From Cricetomys ansorgei (lineage: Eukaryota; Chordata; Mammalia; Rodentia; Nesomyidae): DNA of 64,000 nucleotides. Of the stretch, positions 21,801 to 34,021 are shown piece by piece. Both the position numbers and the translations under genes were made by a program. Where the stretch lies: NCBI GenBank assembly GCA_026225945.1, contig JAMJFZ010000070.1:1104168-1168167 (forward strand), read 5' to 3'. The stretch's first letter is position 1. Every line of letters starts with the position of its first letter. Under the pieces are notes generated by a model. It did not search any database. It saw only the letters and a list, made by a program, of their open reading frames with translations, and was not told the origin of the DNA.

Positions 21801-22625
21801 ACAGTTGCGTGTGTGCCTAGACCCGGCCATAGGCATTTGAAAGACACATACGTGCCTGAGAGTGACTTGGGTGTTTGCAGACAGGAAAGGGAACCCAGGA
21901 TCCTGAGGGGTGCCTGCTGGTTAGGGTGGGTGGGGGCTGAGGGGATGGGGCTAAGTGGGGGGGGGATGAGGTTGTGACAGACTCAGAGAGAGCTCATAAT
22001 GGTTACCTGGCAATGCCTAGAAGTCAGGTAACCTGGGGCCCCATGCTGGGGCCTGGTAGGCAAGGGGGTAGATGAGATGGCATGTTTCTGGTTTTGGTAT
22101 GTCCTCGTCTCCACATCAGTATCCTTCCTGGGTGGCCTGCCTCTGCCTTTGAGGTTGTGGATGTCTCAGGCCCCTGGTGACCCCTGCTGGGGGTGTTGCC
22201 CTCAGCCACCATCTGAACCCTGATGACAGGGCACCTGAAGGCACTTTCCTGGATCCATGGGCAAGAAGACTCGAGTTTTTGTTGGGCCCTTCTCATCTCC
22301 CATCAATCAAAGTCAGAGACTGGAGCCCTCCCAAGGGCACACAGCTGTCTGTTCTGCTTCCATAGGTGAGCCTCCTTCTGCTAGGTGGGAAGGCCTCTCT
22401 GGGCTTCCTGGGACCCCTTCGGGAGGTGTGGCCTTCTCTCCTGACAGGTCATCTGCCCTCCCTCCCCTGTGTCCTGATCTCTGCTACACCAGGATCCTGC
22501 TGCCCTACCAGCCAAGGTTCAGGCTGCCAGGGGATGGCATAAGGTAGGGTGCAGGTCTTCGGCAGGTGGCCTTGATCTGGGACACTGTTGTGGACAGGCT
22601 CCCACAGAGTTAGCACACCTAAGTC
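18826..22625 (+). repeat. Repeat unit U6 (core type B)
   Basis: The copy is 3800 bp. It differs from U5 by a two-base insertion in GGCCCTCCCTCTC near 19832 and CCCGCCCCAG near 19637. It has TCGGGGTG near 20334 and a one-base deletion in ACTCTGTCCCTGGG near 21627. That deletion joins two frames into an ATG-started 141-codon open frame (21552-21977), judged fortuitous. Sub-block markers match U5, U7 and U8. Confidence 0.97.
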
Positions 22626-25600
22626 CTGCAAGGCAGCTCTCGTGGTCATGCAGATGGAGTGAGTTCAGTCAAAGGCAGCTGGATCCTGCCTGGGGGCACC
22701 GAATCAAGACCCACCTCCTGGTCCCCTGGTCTGCTGGTCCTGGAGTCCACCTTGTTTGAGTCTGAGGGTGCTCCCCTGTGGTCCAGATTGCCACGGGGTT
22801 CTCCTACGATTCTCTCTGGGATCTCATCAGAGAGGACCTTCAGGAACTCCCTGGCACCCAGAATGGCTTGGAGTGTAACATGGCATTGCATTTGAGGAGC
22901 TCCCACCTTCCCACCCCTGTACTCTGCTCCCCACTGTGTTCTGCTACACTCAGGTCCTAGGCTCACCAGGTTTCCTGAGACATCCCCTGTGGGCGAGAAG
23001 CCCCTCACTCTCCTGCAAAGCTCCCCACGTGGTTAGGATCCCCCCAGGTACAGGGTTTGTGCCCCATCTCTGACCAGTCCCTGCCAGAACATTGGTGGCC
23101 ATTTTGAAGTCCAGTGGCGGCTGAGCCAGCGTATGGCTCTTCTTTTTTTCTTGAAAAGTGTTTTGCTCAGGTATAGGCCTAGGGAATGGAGCCAGGCTCT
23201 ACTCCCTTGGAGGTCGGCTTTCTGGGTGTACTACTGCCATCAAGCAGAATGATTATGCTGATCCCACCGGCAGGTCCCTGTGCTGCTCCTGGACATGGAG
23301 GCAAGCAGGATAAGCACCGCCAGGGTCTTGGCTGCAGCAGAAGGACTAGTGGGTCTCCCTCCAGCAGACTGGGCACCCCAGGAGAGCCATGGGAAGAAAC
23401 AGGGTCTTGGAGACCCGTGACCTGGGAGGCCACAGCCCGCCCCAGAGGTAGCAGGGAACCACAGGGCTTGGCCTGCTCCAGGAGGGAAGCACCTCCTCCC
23501 GGTACTGTGGCAGCCACGTCTGCTCCCATGAGAGGATCTTCCTGCCAGGGACCCTGGATCAGGGGCTGTGTGTGGGTTGAGGCTGTGGAATTAGTGTAGC
23601 CTGCCAGTGGGCAGGAGCCCACTGTGGACGGCCCCCTCTCTTTTGGTTTAGGCTCGCCAGCAGCACCCACAACTCACACACTGATCTCGCTCCCTCCTCC
23701 ATAACACCACCTCAGAATCTTTTCAGGGCTGTTCTCAGGCTGTCAAGGCCAAATAGCCAATGTCACCAAAGAACCTCCATCCATTTCACTTCATCCCTGC
23801 CTTCCTCATTCCCTCCTCTCCTCTCTCTTCTCCGTCTGCATCACATTCTCTCTGCCTTCCTAATTTTTTCTTTGCATTTCATTTTTGTTTCCCCCCCTTT
23901 ATTTTTTATATATTGCTTGTTTGCTTTTTGGTTTTTTTTTGTCCTTTGGACATTGGGGATTCTGTTTGAGTAGGACTGCAGGTCAAGTTGAGGGGCAAGG
24001 CCCTGTCAGGAAATGTATCTACCCTATAACCACATGCCCAGAGTCTTAGAAGCAGACTGGGAGCCAACAGCAAGGACAGAGGCCACCTGGTTGTGTGTAG
24101 TTGGTGGGCCCAAGGCAGGCTAGTGTGTGGCTCGGGGTGAGTCTTAGTAGAAGCAGCCAGAGTGGGGTGTGGACTGAAGGGTGCCCTGCCTCCCCTAACC
24201 AACACCCTCCCTGCGATGCCCAACACCTATGCGGGCAGCCCACTTGCGGGTTCAGCTGACGAGGTCACCTTGCCTGACCGCCAGGGAGAACTAACACCCA
24301 GGTCGAAGGGTGGACAAGCCCCTTGTCCTGCTCTTCCCTGTCCAGCGATCTCGGGTGGAAGAACGGTTAGTTAGAGGACGCTCTGAAGTGAACAGACTGT
24401 ATTCTGTGAACAGACGGTTCCAAGGAGACCTTGTCTGTTTGGATTAGGGTGTTGTGAGTGTGTGTGTGTGTATTTGTGTGTGTTTGTGTTGTCCTGGGAG
24501 TTTGTGGCCGTGCTTGTGGGTGTTTGTGTTTATACCTGATGAGTCCACTGGAGAGGAAGGTAGGCCCCAGGGAGCATACAGGCAGCGCCATAGAGTCCAG
24601 GTGTGTGGCAGTCATGGTGGTCAGCTCAGAGCAGTGGGGGAAGTAACAGGTGAGTTTGAAGGGGAGGACCCTCGGGGCCCTATACCTCATCAGCCGCTCA
24701 GGTGGGCGTGAGATAGGGACTGATCCAGGCCGGGATGGCTGTGAGAGCCTGTGACTGGGCCTGGCCTGAAGATCAGACCTGTGGCGTGGCAATGGTATGG
24801 GAAGTGGCAAGACCCATCCTCGGGTGGCAGGCCTGGCACCTCTGAGAACTCGGAACAGGCCTGGCCCCAGGTAGCTAGCTAGCTTGCTCCCTTTCCAGCA
24901 TCAGGGAGACTGCCTAGGTGAGGCATGGCAGAGAGGGAGAGTAGGAAAGCAAGGACTGGGCCTACTCCTGGAGGCAGCCAAAGAGGTCTGTTTCTAGAGG
25001 GCATCGTGGAAGTCCTCAGGCCTGTGGAGGCAGGCGTCTGGACTCTCTCTCAGCTCCTAGAAGGAAGGACAGGTTCCTGTTGGGTGGTGGTGTGCCTTCC
25101 CCAAGGGAACAGGGTATATGGTCTGGCATCAGACAGGCCTGTCTGCCCTGGATACTCTCTGGCTAGCACTGTATATAGGAGAGTTGTAGGTTGAGGGGAA
25201 AGGAGATAAAGGGAGAGGGTCTGAGAGAGAGAGAGAGAGAGATCTTAGTATAGCGAAGTGAGGAGGAGAGGAGAGAGAGAGAGACACAGAGAGACACAGA
25301 GACAGATGGGTGTGTGTGTGGGTGTACAATCCCTGCTTGTGAGGCTGGGGGATGTATTTGACTTTGTTGTTGATTTTGCATGTAGCCTGGTGGTCAAGCT
25401 CATTCGTTCACATGAGTGCTCTGTGGACTCTGGTCCCTGGGTCTTGGGCATGGGCCCCTGGAGAGAAAAGATGAAGGCACCTTTAGAGAGCTTCCAGCAA
25501 GGAGGTCACTGAGGAGGGCCACCCTGGTGGCACCAGTGAGAAGTGTGTTGTGCCTTGAGTGTAGGTGCCCCTGGGACCCTTCGACTGTCTTCAGAGAGCT

Positions 25601-26426
25601 CACAGTTGCGTGTGTGCCTAGACCCGGCCATAGGCATTTGAAAGACACATACGTGCCTGAGAGTGACTTGGGTGTTTGCAGACAGGAAAGGGAACCCAGG
25701 ATCCTGAGGGGTGCCTGCTGGTTAGGGTGGGTGGGGGCTGAGGGGATGGGGCTAAGTGGGGGGGGGATGAGGTTGTGACAGACTCAGAGAGAGCTCATAA
25801 TGGTTACCTGGCAATGCCTAGAAGTCAGGTAACCTGGGGCCCCATGCTGGGGCCTGGTAGGCAAGGGGGTAGATGAGATGGCATGTTTCTGGTTTTGGTA
25901 TGTCCTCGTCTCCACATCAGTATCCTTCCTGGGTGGCCTGCCTCTGCCTTTGAGGTTGTGGATGTCTCAGGCCCCTGGTGACCCCTGCTGGGGGTGTTGC
26001 CCTCAGCCACCATCTGAACCCTGATGACAGGGCACCTGAAGGCACTTTCCTGGATCCATGGGCAAGAAGACTCGAGTTTTTGTTGGGCCCTTCTCATCTC
26101 CCATCAATCAAAGTCAGAGACTGGAGCCCTCCCAAGGGCACACAGCTGTCTGTTCTGCTTCCATAGGTGAGCCTCCTTCTGCTAGGTGGGAAGGCCTCTC
26201 TGGGCTTCCTGGGACCCCTTCGGGAGGTGTGGCCTTCTCTCCTGACAGGTCATCTGCCCTCCCTCCCCTGTGTCCTGATCTCTGCTACACCAGGATCCTG
26301 CTGCCCTACCAGCCAAGGTTCAGGCTGCCAGGGGATGGCATAAGGTAGGGTGCAGGTCTTCGGCAGGTGGCCTTGATCTGGGACACTGTTGTGGACAGGC
26401 TCCCACAGAGTTAGCACACCTAAGTC
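22626..26426 (+). repeat. Repeat unit U7 (core type B)
   Basis: The copy is 3801 bp and near-identical to U6. It has (GA)10 at 25223-25242 where most core units have (GA)9. It also has ACTCTGGTCCCTGGG near 25427 and CATTTTTGTTTCCCC in the T-rich block near 23880. It shares the U5-U8 sub-block markers. No gene is supported. Confidence 0.97.
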
Positions 26427-29400
26427 CTGCAAGGCAGCTCTCGTGGTCATGCAGATGGAGTGAGTTCAGTCAAAGGCAGCTGGATCCTGCCTGGGGGCAC
26501 CGAATCAAGACCCACCTCCTGGTCCCCTGGTCTGCTGGTCCTGGAGTCCACCTTGTTTGAGTCTGAGGGTGCTCCCCTGTGGTCCAGATTGCCACGGGGT
26601 TCTCCTACGATTCTCTCTGGGATCTCATCAGAGAGGACCTTCAGGAACTCCCTGGCACCCAGAATGGCTTGGAGTGTAACATGGCATTGCATTTGAGGAG
26701 CTCCCACCTTCCCACCCCTGTACTCTGCTCCCCACTGTGTTCTGCTACACTCAGGTCCTAGGCTCACCAGGTTTCCTGAGACATCCCCTGTGGGCGAGAA
26801 GCCCCTCACTCTCCTGCAAAGCTCCCCACGTGGTTAGGATCCCCCCAGGTACAGGGTTTGTGCCCCATCTCTGACCAGTCCCTGCCAGAACATTGGTGGC
26901 CATTTTGAAGTCCAGTGGCGGCTGAGCCAGCGTATGGCTCTTCTTTTTTTCTTGAAAAGTGTTTTGCTCAGGTATAGGCCTAGGGAATGGAGCCAGGCTC
27001 TACTCCCTTGGAGGTCGGCTTTCTGGGTGTACTACTGCCATCAAGCAGAATGGTTATGCTGATCCCACCGGCAGGTCCCTGTGCTGCTCCTGGACATGGA
27101 GGCAAGCAGGATAAGCACCGCCAGGGTCTTGGCTGCAGCAGAAGGACTAGTGGGTCTCCCTCCAGCAGACTGGGCACCCCAGGAGAGCCATGGGAAGAAA
27201 CAGGGTCTTGGAGACCCGTGACCTGGGAGGCCACAGCCTGCCCCAGAGGTAGCAGGGAACCACAGGGCTTGGCCTGCTCCAGGAGGGAAGCACCTCCTCC
27301 CGGTACTGTGGCAGCCACGTCTGCTCCCATGAGAGGATCTTCCTGCCAGGGACCCTGGATCAGGGGCTGTGTGTGGGTTGAGGCTGTGGAATTAGTGTAG
27401 CCTGCCAGTGGGCAGGAGCCCACTGTGGACGGCCCCCTCTCTTTTGGTTTAGGCTCGCCTGCAGCACCCACAACTCACACACTGATCTCGCTCCCTCCTC
27501 CATAACACCACCTCAGAATCTTTTCAGGGCTGTTCTCAGGCTGTCAAGGCCAAATAGCCAATGTCACCAAAGAACCTCCATCCATTTCACTTCATCCCTG
27601 CCTTCCTCATTCCCTCCTCTCCTCTCTCTTCTCCGTCTGCATCACATTCTCTCTGCCTTCCTAATTTTTTCTTTGCATTTCATTTTTGTTCCCCCCCTTT
27701 ATTTTTTATATATTGCTTGTTTGCTTTTTGGTTTTTTTTTGTCCTTTGGACATTGGGGATTCTGTTTGAGTAGGACTGCAGGTCAAGTTGAGGGGCAAGG
27801 CCCTGTCAGGAAATGTATCTACCCTATAACCACATGCCCAGAGTCTTAGAAGCAGACTGGGAGCCAACAGCAAGGACAGAGGCCACCTGGTTGTGTGTAG
27901 TTGGTGGGCCCAAGGCAGGCTAGTGTGTGGCTCGGGGTGAGTCTTAGTAGAAGCAGCCAGAGTGGGGTGTGGACTGAAGGGTGCCCTGCCTCCCCTAACC
28001 AACACCCTCCCTGCGATGCCCAACACCTATGCGGGCAGCCCACTTGCGGGTTCAGCTGACGAGGTCACCTTGCCTGACCGCCAGGGAGAACTAACACCCA
28101 GGTCGAAGGGTGGACAAGCCCCTTGTCCTGCTCTTCCCTGTCCAGCGATCTCGGGTGGAAGAACGGTTAGTTAGAGGACGCTCTGAAGTGAACAGACTGT
28201 ATTCTGTGAACAGACGGTTCCAAGGAGACCTTGTCTGTTTGGATTAGGGTGTTGTGAGTGTGTGTGTGTGTATTTGTGTGTGTTTGTGTTGTCCTGGGAG
28301 TTTGTGGCCGTGCTTGTGGGTGTTTGTGTTTATACCTGATGAGTCCACTGGAGAGGAAGGTAGGCCCCAGGGAGCATACAGGCAGCGCCATAGAGTCCAG
28401 GTGTGTGGCAGTCATGGTGGTCAGCTCAGAGCAGTGGGGGAAGTAACAGGTGAGTTTGAAGGGGAGGACCCTCGGGGCCCTATACCTCATCAGCCGCTCA
28501 GGTGGGCGTGAGATAGGGACTGATCCAGGCCGGGATGGCTGTGAGAGCCTGTGACTGGGCCTGGCCTGAAGATCAGACCTGTGGCGTGGCAATGGTATGG
28601 GAAGTGGCAAGACCCATCCTCGGGTGGCAGGCCTGGCACCTCTGAGAACTCGGAACAGGCCTGGCCCCAGGTAGCTAGCTAGCTTGCTCCCTTTCCAGCA
28701 TCAGGGAGACTGCCTAGGTGAGGCATGGCAGAGAGGGAGAGTAGGAAAGCAAGGACTGGGCCTACTCCTGGAGGCAGCCAAAGAGGTCTGTTTCTAGAGG
28801 GCATCGTGGAAGTCCTCAGGCCTGTGGAGGCAGGCGTCTGGACTCTCTCTCAGCTCCTAGAAGGAAGGACAGGTTCCTGTTGGGTGGTGGTGTGCCTTCC
28901 CCAAGGGAACAGGGTATATGGTCTGGCATCAGACAGGCCTGTCTGCCCTGGATACTCTCTGGCTAGCACTGTATATAGGAGAGTTGTAGGTTGAGGGGAA
29001 AGGAGATAAAGGGAGAGGGTCTGAGAGAGAGAGAGAGAGATCTTAGTATAGCGAAGTGAGGAGGAGAGGAGAGAGAGAGAGACACAGAGAGACACAGAGA
29101 CAGATGGGTGTGTGTGTGGGTGTACAATCCCTGCTTGTGAGGCTGGGGGATGTATTTGACTTTGTTGTTGATTTTGCATGTAGCCTGGTGGTCAAGCTCA
29201 TTCGTTCACATGAGTGCTCTGTGGACTCTGGTCCCTTGGTCTTGGGCATGGGCCCCTGGAGAGAAAAGATGAAGGCACCTTTAGAGAGCTTCCAGCAAGG
29301 AGGTCACTGAGGAGGGCCACCCTGGTGGCACCAGTGAGAAGTGTGTTGTGCCTTGAGTGTAGGTGCCCCTGGGACCCTTCGACTGTCTTCAGAGAGCTCA

Positions 29401-30224
29401 CAGTTGCGTGTGTGCCTAGACCCGGCCATAGGCATTTGAAAGACACATACGTGCCTGAGAGTGACTTGGGTGTTTGCAGACAGGAAAGGGAACCCAGGAT
29501 CCTGAGGGGTGCCTGCTGGTTAGGGTGGGTGGGGGCTGAGGGGATGGGGCTAAGTGGGGGGGGGATGAGGTTGTGACAGACTCAGAGAGAGCTCATAATG
29601 GTTACCTGGCAATGCCTAGAAGTCAGGTAACCTGGGGCCCCATGCTGGGGCCTGGTAGGCAAGGGGGTAGATGAGATGGCATGTTTCTGGTTTTGGTATG
29701 TCCTCGTCTCCACATCAGTATCCTTCCTGGGTGGCCTGCCTCTGCCTTTGAGGTTGTGGATGTCTCAGGCCCCTGGTGACCCCTGCTGGGGGTGTTGCCC
29801 TCAGCCACCATCTGAACCCTGATGACAGGGCACCTGAAGGCACTTTCCTGGATCCATGGGCAAGAAGACTCGAGTTTTTGTTGGGCCCTTCTCATCTCCC
29901 ATCAATCAAAGTCAGAGACTGGAGCCCTCCCAAGGGCACACAGCTGTCTGTTCTGCTTCCATAGGTGAGCCTCCTTCTGCTAGGTGGGAAGGCCTCTCTG
30001 GGCTTCCTGGGACCCCTTCGGGAGGTGTGGCCTTCTCTCCTGACAGGTCATCTGCCCTCCCTCCCCTGTGTCCTGATCTCTGCTACACCAGGATCCTGCT
30101 GCCCTACCAGCCAAGGTTCAGGCTGCCAGGGGATGGCATAAGGTAGGGTGCAGGTCTTCGGCAGGTGGCCTTGATCTGGGACACTGTTGTGGACAGGCTC
30201 CCACAGAGTTAGCACACCTAAGTC
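26427..30224 (+). repeat. Repeat unit U8 (core type B)
   Basis: The copy is 3798 bp. It carries GGTTATGCTG near 27051, shared with U1, U2, U9 and U12, where most core units have GATTATGCTG. It has CGCCTGCAGCAC near 27456, which creates a PstI-type CTGCAG, where U5-U7 have CGCCAGCAGCAC. It is the last unit of the U5-U8 sub-block by the CCTAGACCCGG and GGTCTGGC markers. No gene is supported. Confidence 0.97.
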
Positions 30225-33200
30225 CTGCAAGGCAGCTCTCGTGGTCATGCAGATGGAGTGAGTTCAGTCAAAGGCAGCTGGATCCTGCCTGGGGGCACCG
30301 AATCAAGACCCACCTCCTGGTCCCCTGGTCTGCTGGTCCTGGAGTCCACCTTGTTTGAGTCTGAGGGTGCTCCCCTGTGGTCCAGATTGCCACGGGGTTC
30401 TCCTACGATTCTCTCTGGGATCTCATCAGAGAGGACCTTCAGGAACTCCCTGGCACCCAGAATGGCTTGGAGTGTAACATGGCATTGCATTTGAGGAGCT
30501 CCCACCTTCCCACCCCTGTACTCTGCTCCCCACTGTGTTCTGCTACACTCAGGTCCTAGGCTCACCAGGTTTCCTGAGACATCCCCTGTGGGCGAGAAGC
30601 CCCTCACTCTCCTGCAAAGCTCCCCACGTGGTTAGGATCCCCCCAGGTACAGGGTTTGTGCCCCATCTCTGACCAGTCCCTGCCAGAACATTGGTGGCCA
30701 TTTTGAAGTCCAGTGGCGGCTGAGCCAGCGTATGGCTCTTCTTTTTTTCTTGAAAAGTGTTTTGCTCAGGTATAGGCCTAGGGAATGGAGCCAGGCTCTA
30801 CTCCCTTGGAGGTCGGCTTTCTGGGTGTACTACTGCCATCAAGCAGAATGGTTATGCTGATCCCACCGGCAGGTCCCTGTGCTGCTCCTGGACATGGAGG
30901 CAAGCAGGATAAGCACCGCCAGGGTCTTGGCTGCAGCAGAAGGACTAGTGGGTCTCCCTCCAGCAGACTGGGCACCCCAGGAGAGCCATGGGAAGAAACA
31001 GGGTCTTGGAGACCCGTGACCTGGGAGGCCACAGCCCGCCCAGAGGTAGCAGGGAACCACAGGGCTTGGCCTGCTCCAGGAGGGAAGCACCTCCTCCCGG
31101 TACTGTGGCAGCCACGTCTGCTCCCATGAGAGGATCTTCCTGCCAGGGACCCTGGATCAGGGGCTGTGTGTGGGTTGAGGCTGTGGAATTAGTGTAGCCT
31201 GCCAGTGGGCAGGAGCCCACTGTGGACGGCCCCCTCTCTTTTGGTTTAGGCTCGCCTGCAGCACCCACAACTCACACACTGATCTCGCTCCCTCCTCCAT
31301 AACACCACCTCAGAATCTTTTCAGGGCTGTTCTCAGGCTGTCAAGGCCAAATAGCCAATGTCACCAAAGAACCTCCATCCATTTCACTTCATCCCTGCCT
31401 TCCTCATTCCCTCCTCTCCTCTCTCTTCTCCGTCTGCATCACATTCTCTCTGCCTTCCTAATTTTTTCTTTGCATTTCATTTTTTTTCCCCCCCTTTATT
31501 TTTTATATATTGCTTGTTTGCTTTTTGGTTTTTTTTTGTCCTTTGGACATTGGGGATTCTGTTTGAGTAGGACTGCAGGTCAAGTTGAGGGGCAAGGCCC
31601 TGTCAGGAAATGTATCTACCCTATAACCACATGCCCAGAGTCTTAGAAGCAGACTGGGAGCCAACAGCAAGGACAGAGGCCACCTGGTTGTGTGTAGTTG
31701 GTGGGCCCAAGGCAGGCTAGTGTGTGGCTCGGGGTGAGTCTTAGTAGAAGCAGCCAGAGTGGGGTGTGGACTGAAGGGTGCCCTGCCTCCCCTAACCAAC
31801 ACCCTCCCTGCGATGCCCAACACCTATGCGGGCAGCCCACTTGCGGGTTCAGCTGACGAGGTCACCTTGCCTGACCGCCAGGGAGAACTAACACCCAGGT
31901 CGAAGGGTGGACAAGCCCCTTGTCCTGCTCTTCCCTGTCCAGCGATCTCGGGTGGAAGAACGGTTAGTTAGAGGACGCTCTGAAGTGAACAGACTGTATT
32001 CTGTGAACAGACGGTTCCAAGGAGACCTTGTCTGTTTGGATTAGGGTGTTGTGAGTGTGTGTGTGTGTATTTGTGTGTGTTTGTGTTGTCCTGGGAGTTT
32101 GTGGCCGTGCTTGTGGGTGTTTGTGTTTATACCTGATGAGTCCACTGGAGAGGAAGGTAGGCCCCAGGGAGCATACAGGCAGCGCCATAGAGTCCAGGTG
32201 TGTGGCAGTCATGGTGGTCAGCTCAGAGCAGTGGGGGAAGTAACAGGTGAGTTTGAAGGGGAGGACCCTCGGGGCCCTATACCTCATCAGCCGCTCAGGT
32301 GGGCGTGAGATAGGGACTGATCCAGGCCGGGATGGCTGTGAGAGCCTGTGACTGGGCCTGGCCTGAAGATCAGACCTGTGGCGTGGCAATGGTATGGGAA
32401 GTGGCAAGACCCATCCTCGGGTGGCAGGCCTGGCACCTCTGAGAACTCGGAACAGGCCTGGCCCCAGGTAGCTAGCTAGCTTGCTCCCTTTCCAGCATCA
32501 GGGAGACTGCCTAGGTGAGGCATGGCAGAGAGGGAGAGTAGGAAAGCAAGGACTGGGCCTACTCCTGGAGGCAGCCAAAGAGGTCTGTTTCTAGAGGGCA
32601 TCGTGGAAGTCCTCAGGCCTGTGGAGGCAGGCGTCTGGACTCTCTCTCAGCTCCTAGAAGGAAGGACAGGTTCCTGTTGGGTGGTGGTGTGCCTTCCCCA
32701 AGGGAACAGGGTATATGGTATGGCATCAGACAGGCCTGTCTGCCCTGGATACTCTCTGGCTAGCACTGTATATAGGAGAGTTGTAGGTTGAGGGGAAAGG
32801 AGATAAAGGGAGAGGGTCTGAGAGAGAGAGAGAGAGATCTTAGTATAGCGAAGTGAGGAGGAGAGGAGAGAGAGAGAGACACAGAGAGACACAGAGACAG
32901 ATGGGTGTGTGTGTGGGTGTACAATCCCTGCTTCTGAGGCTGGGGGATGTATTTGACTTTGTTGTTGATTTTGCATGTAGCCTGGTGGTCAAGCTCATTC
33001 GTTCACATGAGTGCTCTGTGGACTCTTGTCCCTTGGTCTTGGGCATGGGCCCCTGGAGAGAAAAGATGAAGGCACCTTTAGAGAGCTTCCAGCAAGGAGG
33101 TCACTGAGGAGGGCCACCCTGGTGGCACCAGTGAGAAGTGTGTTGTGCCTTGAGTGTAGGTGCCCCTGGGACCCTTCGACTGTCTTCAGAGAGCTCACAG

Positions 33201-34021
33201 TTGCGTGTGTGCCTATACCCGGCCATAGGCATTTGAAAGACACATACGTGCCTGAGAGTGACTTGGGTGTTTGCAGACAGGAAAGGGAACCCAGGATCCT
33301 GAGGGGTGCCTGCTGGTTAGGGTGGGTGGGGGCTGAGGGGATGGGGCTAAGTGGGGGGGGGATGAGGTTGTGACAGACTCAGAGAGAGCTCATAATGGTT
33401 ACCTGGCAATGCCTAGAAGTCAGGTAACCTGGGGCCCCATGCTGGGGCCTGGTAGGCAAGGGGGTAGATGAGATGGCATGTTTCTGGTTTTGGTATGTCC
33501 TCGTCTCCACATCAGTATCCTTCCTGGGTGGCCTGCCTCTGCCTTTGAGGTTGTGGATGTCTCAGGCCCCTGGTGACCCCTGCTGGGGGTGTTGCCCTCA
33601 GCCACCATCTGAACCCTGATGACAGGGCACCTGAAGGCACTTTCCTGGATCCATGGGCAAGAAGACTCGAGTTTTTGTTGGGCCCTTCTCATCTCCCATC
33701 AATCAAAGTCAGAGACTGGAGCCCTCCCAAGGGCACACAGCTGTCTGTTCTGCTTCCATAGGTGAGCCTCCTTCTGCTAGGTGGGAAGGCCTCTCTGGGC
33801 TTCCTGGGACCCCTTCGGGAGGTGTGGCCTTCTCTCCTGACAGGTCATCTGCCCTCCCTCCCCTGTGTCCTGATCTCTGCTACACCAGGATCCTGCTGCC
33901 CTACCAGCCAAGGTTCAGGCTGCCAGGGGATGGCATAAGGTAGGGTGCAGGTCTTCGGCAGGTGGCCTTGATCTGGGACACTGTTGTGGACAGGCTCCCA
34001 CAGAGTTAGCACACCTAAGTC
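30225..34021 (+). repeat. Repeat unit U9 (core type B)
   Basis: The copy is 3797 bp. It switches to the CCTATACCCGG (near 33210) and GGTATGGC (near 32715) alleles that continue in U10-U11 and are also seen in U4. It carries GCTTCTGAGG near 32929, shared with U11 and U15-U17. A one-base deletion in CCCGCCCAGAGG near 31036 breaks the open frame that overlaps this site in neighbouring copies, which argues against coding constraint. Confidence 0.97.
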
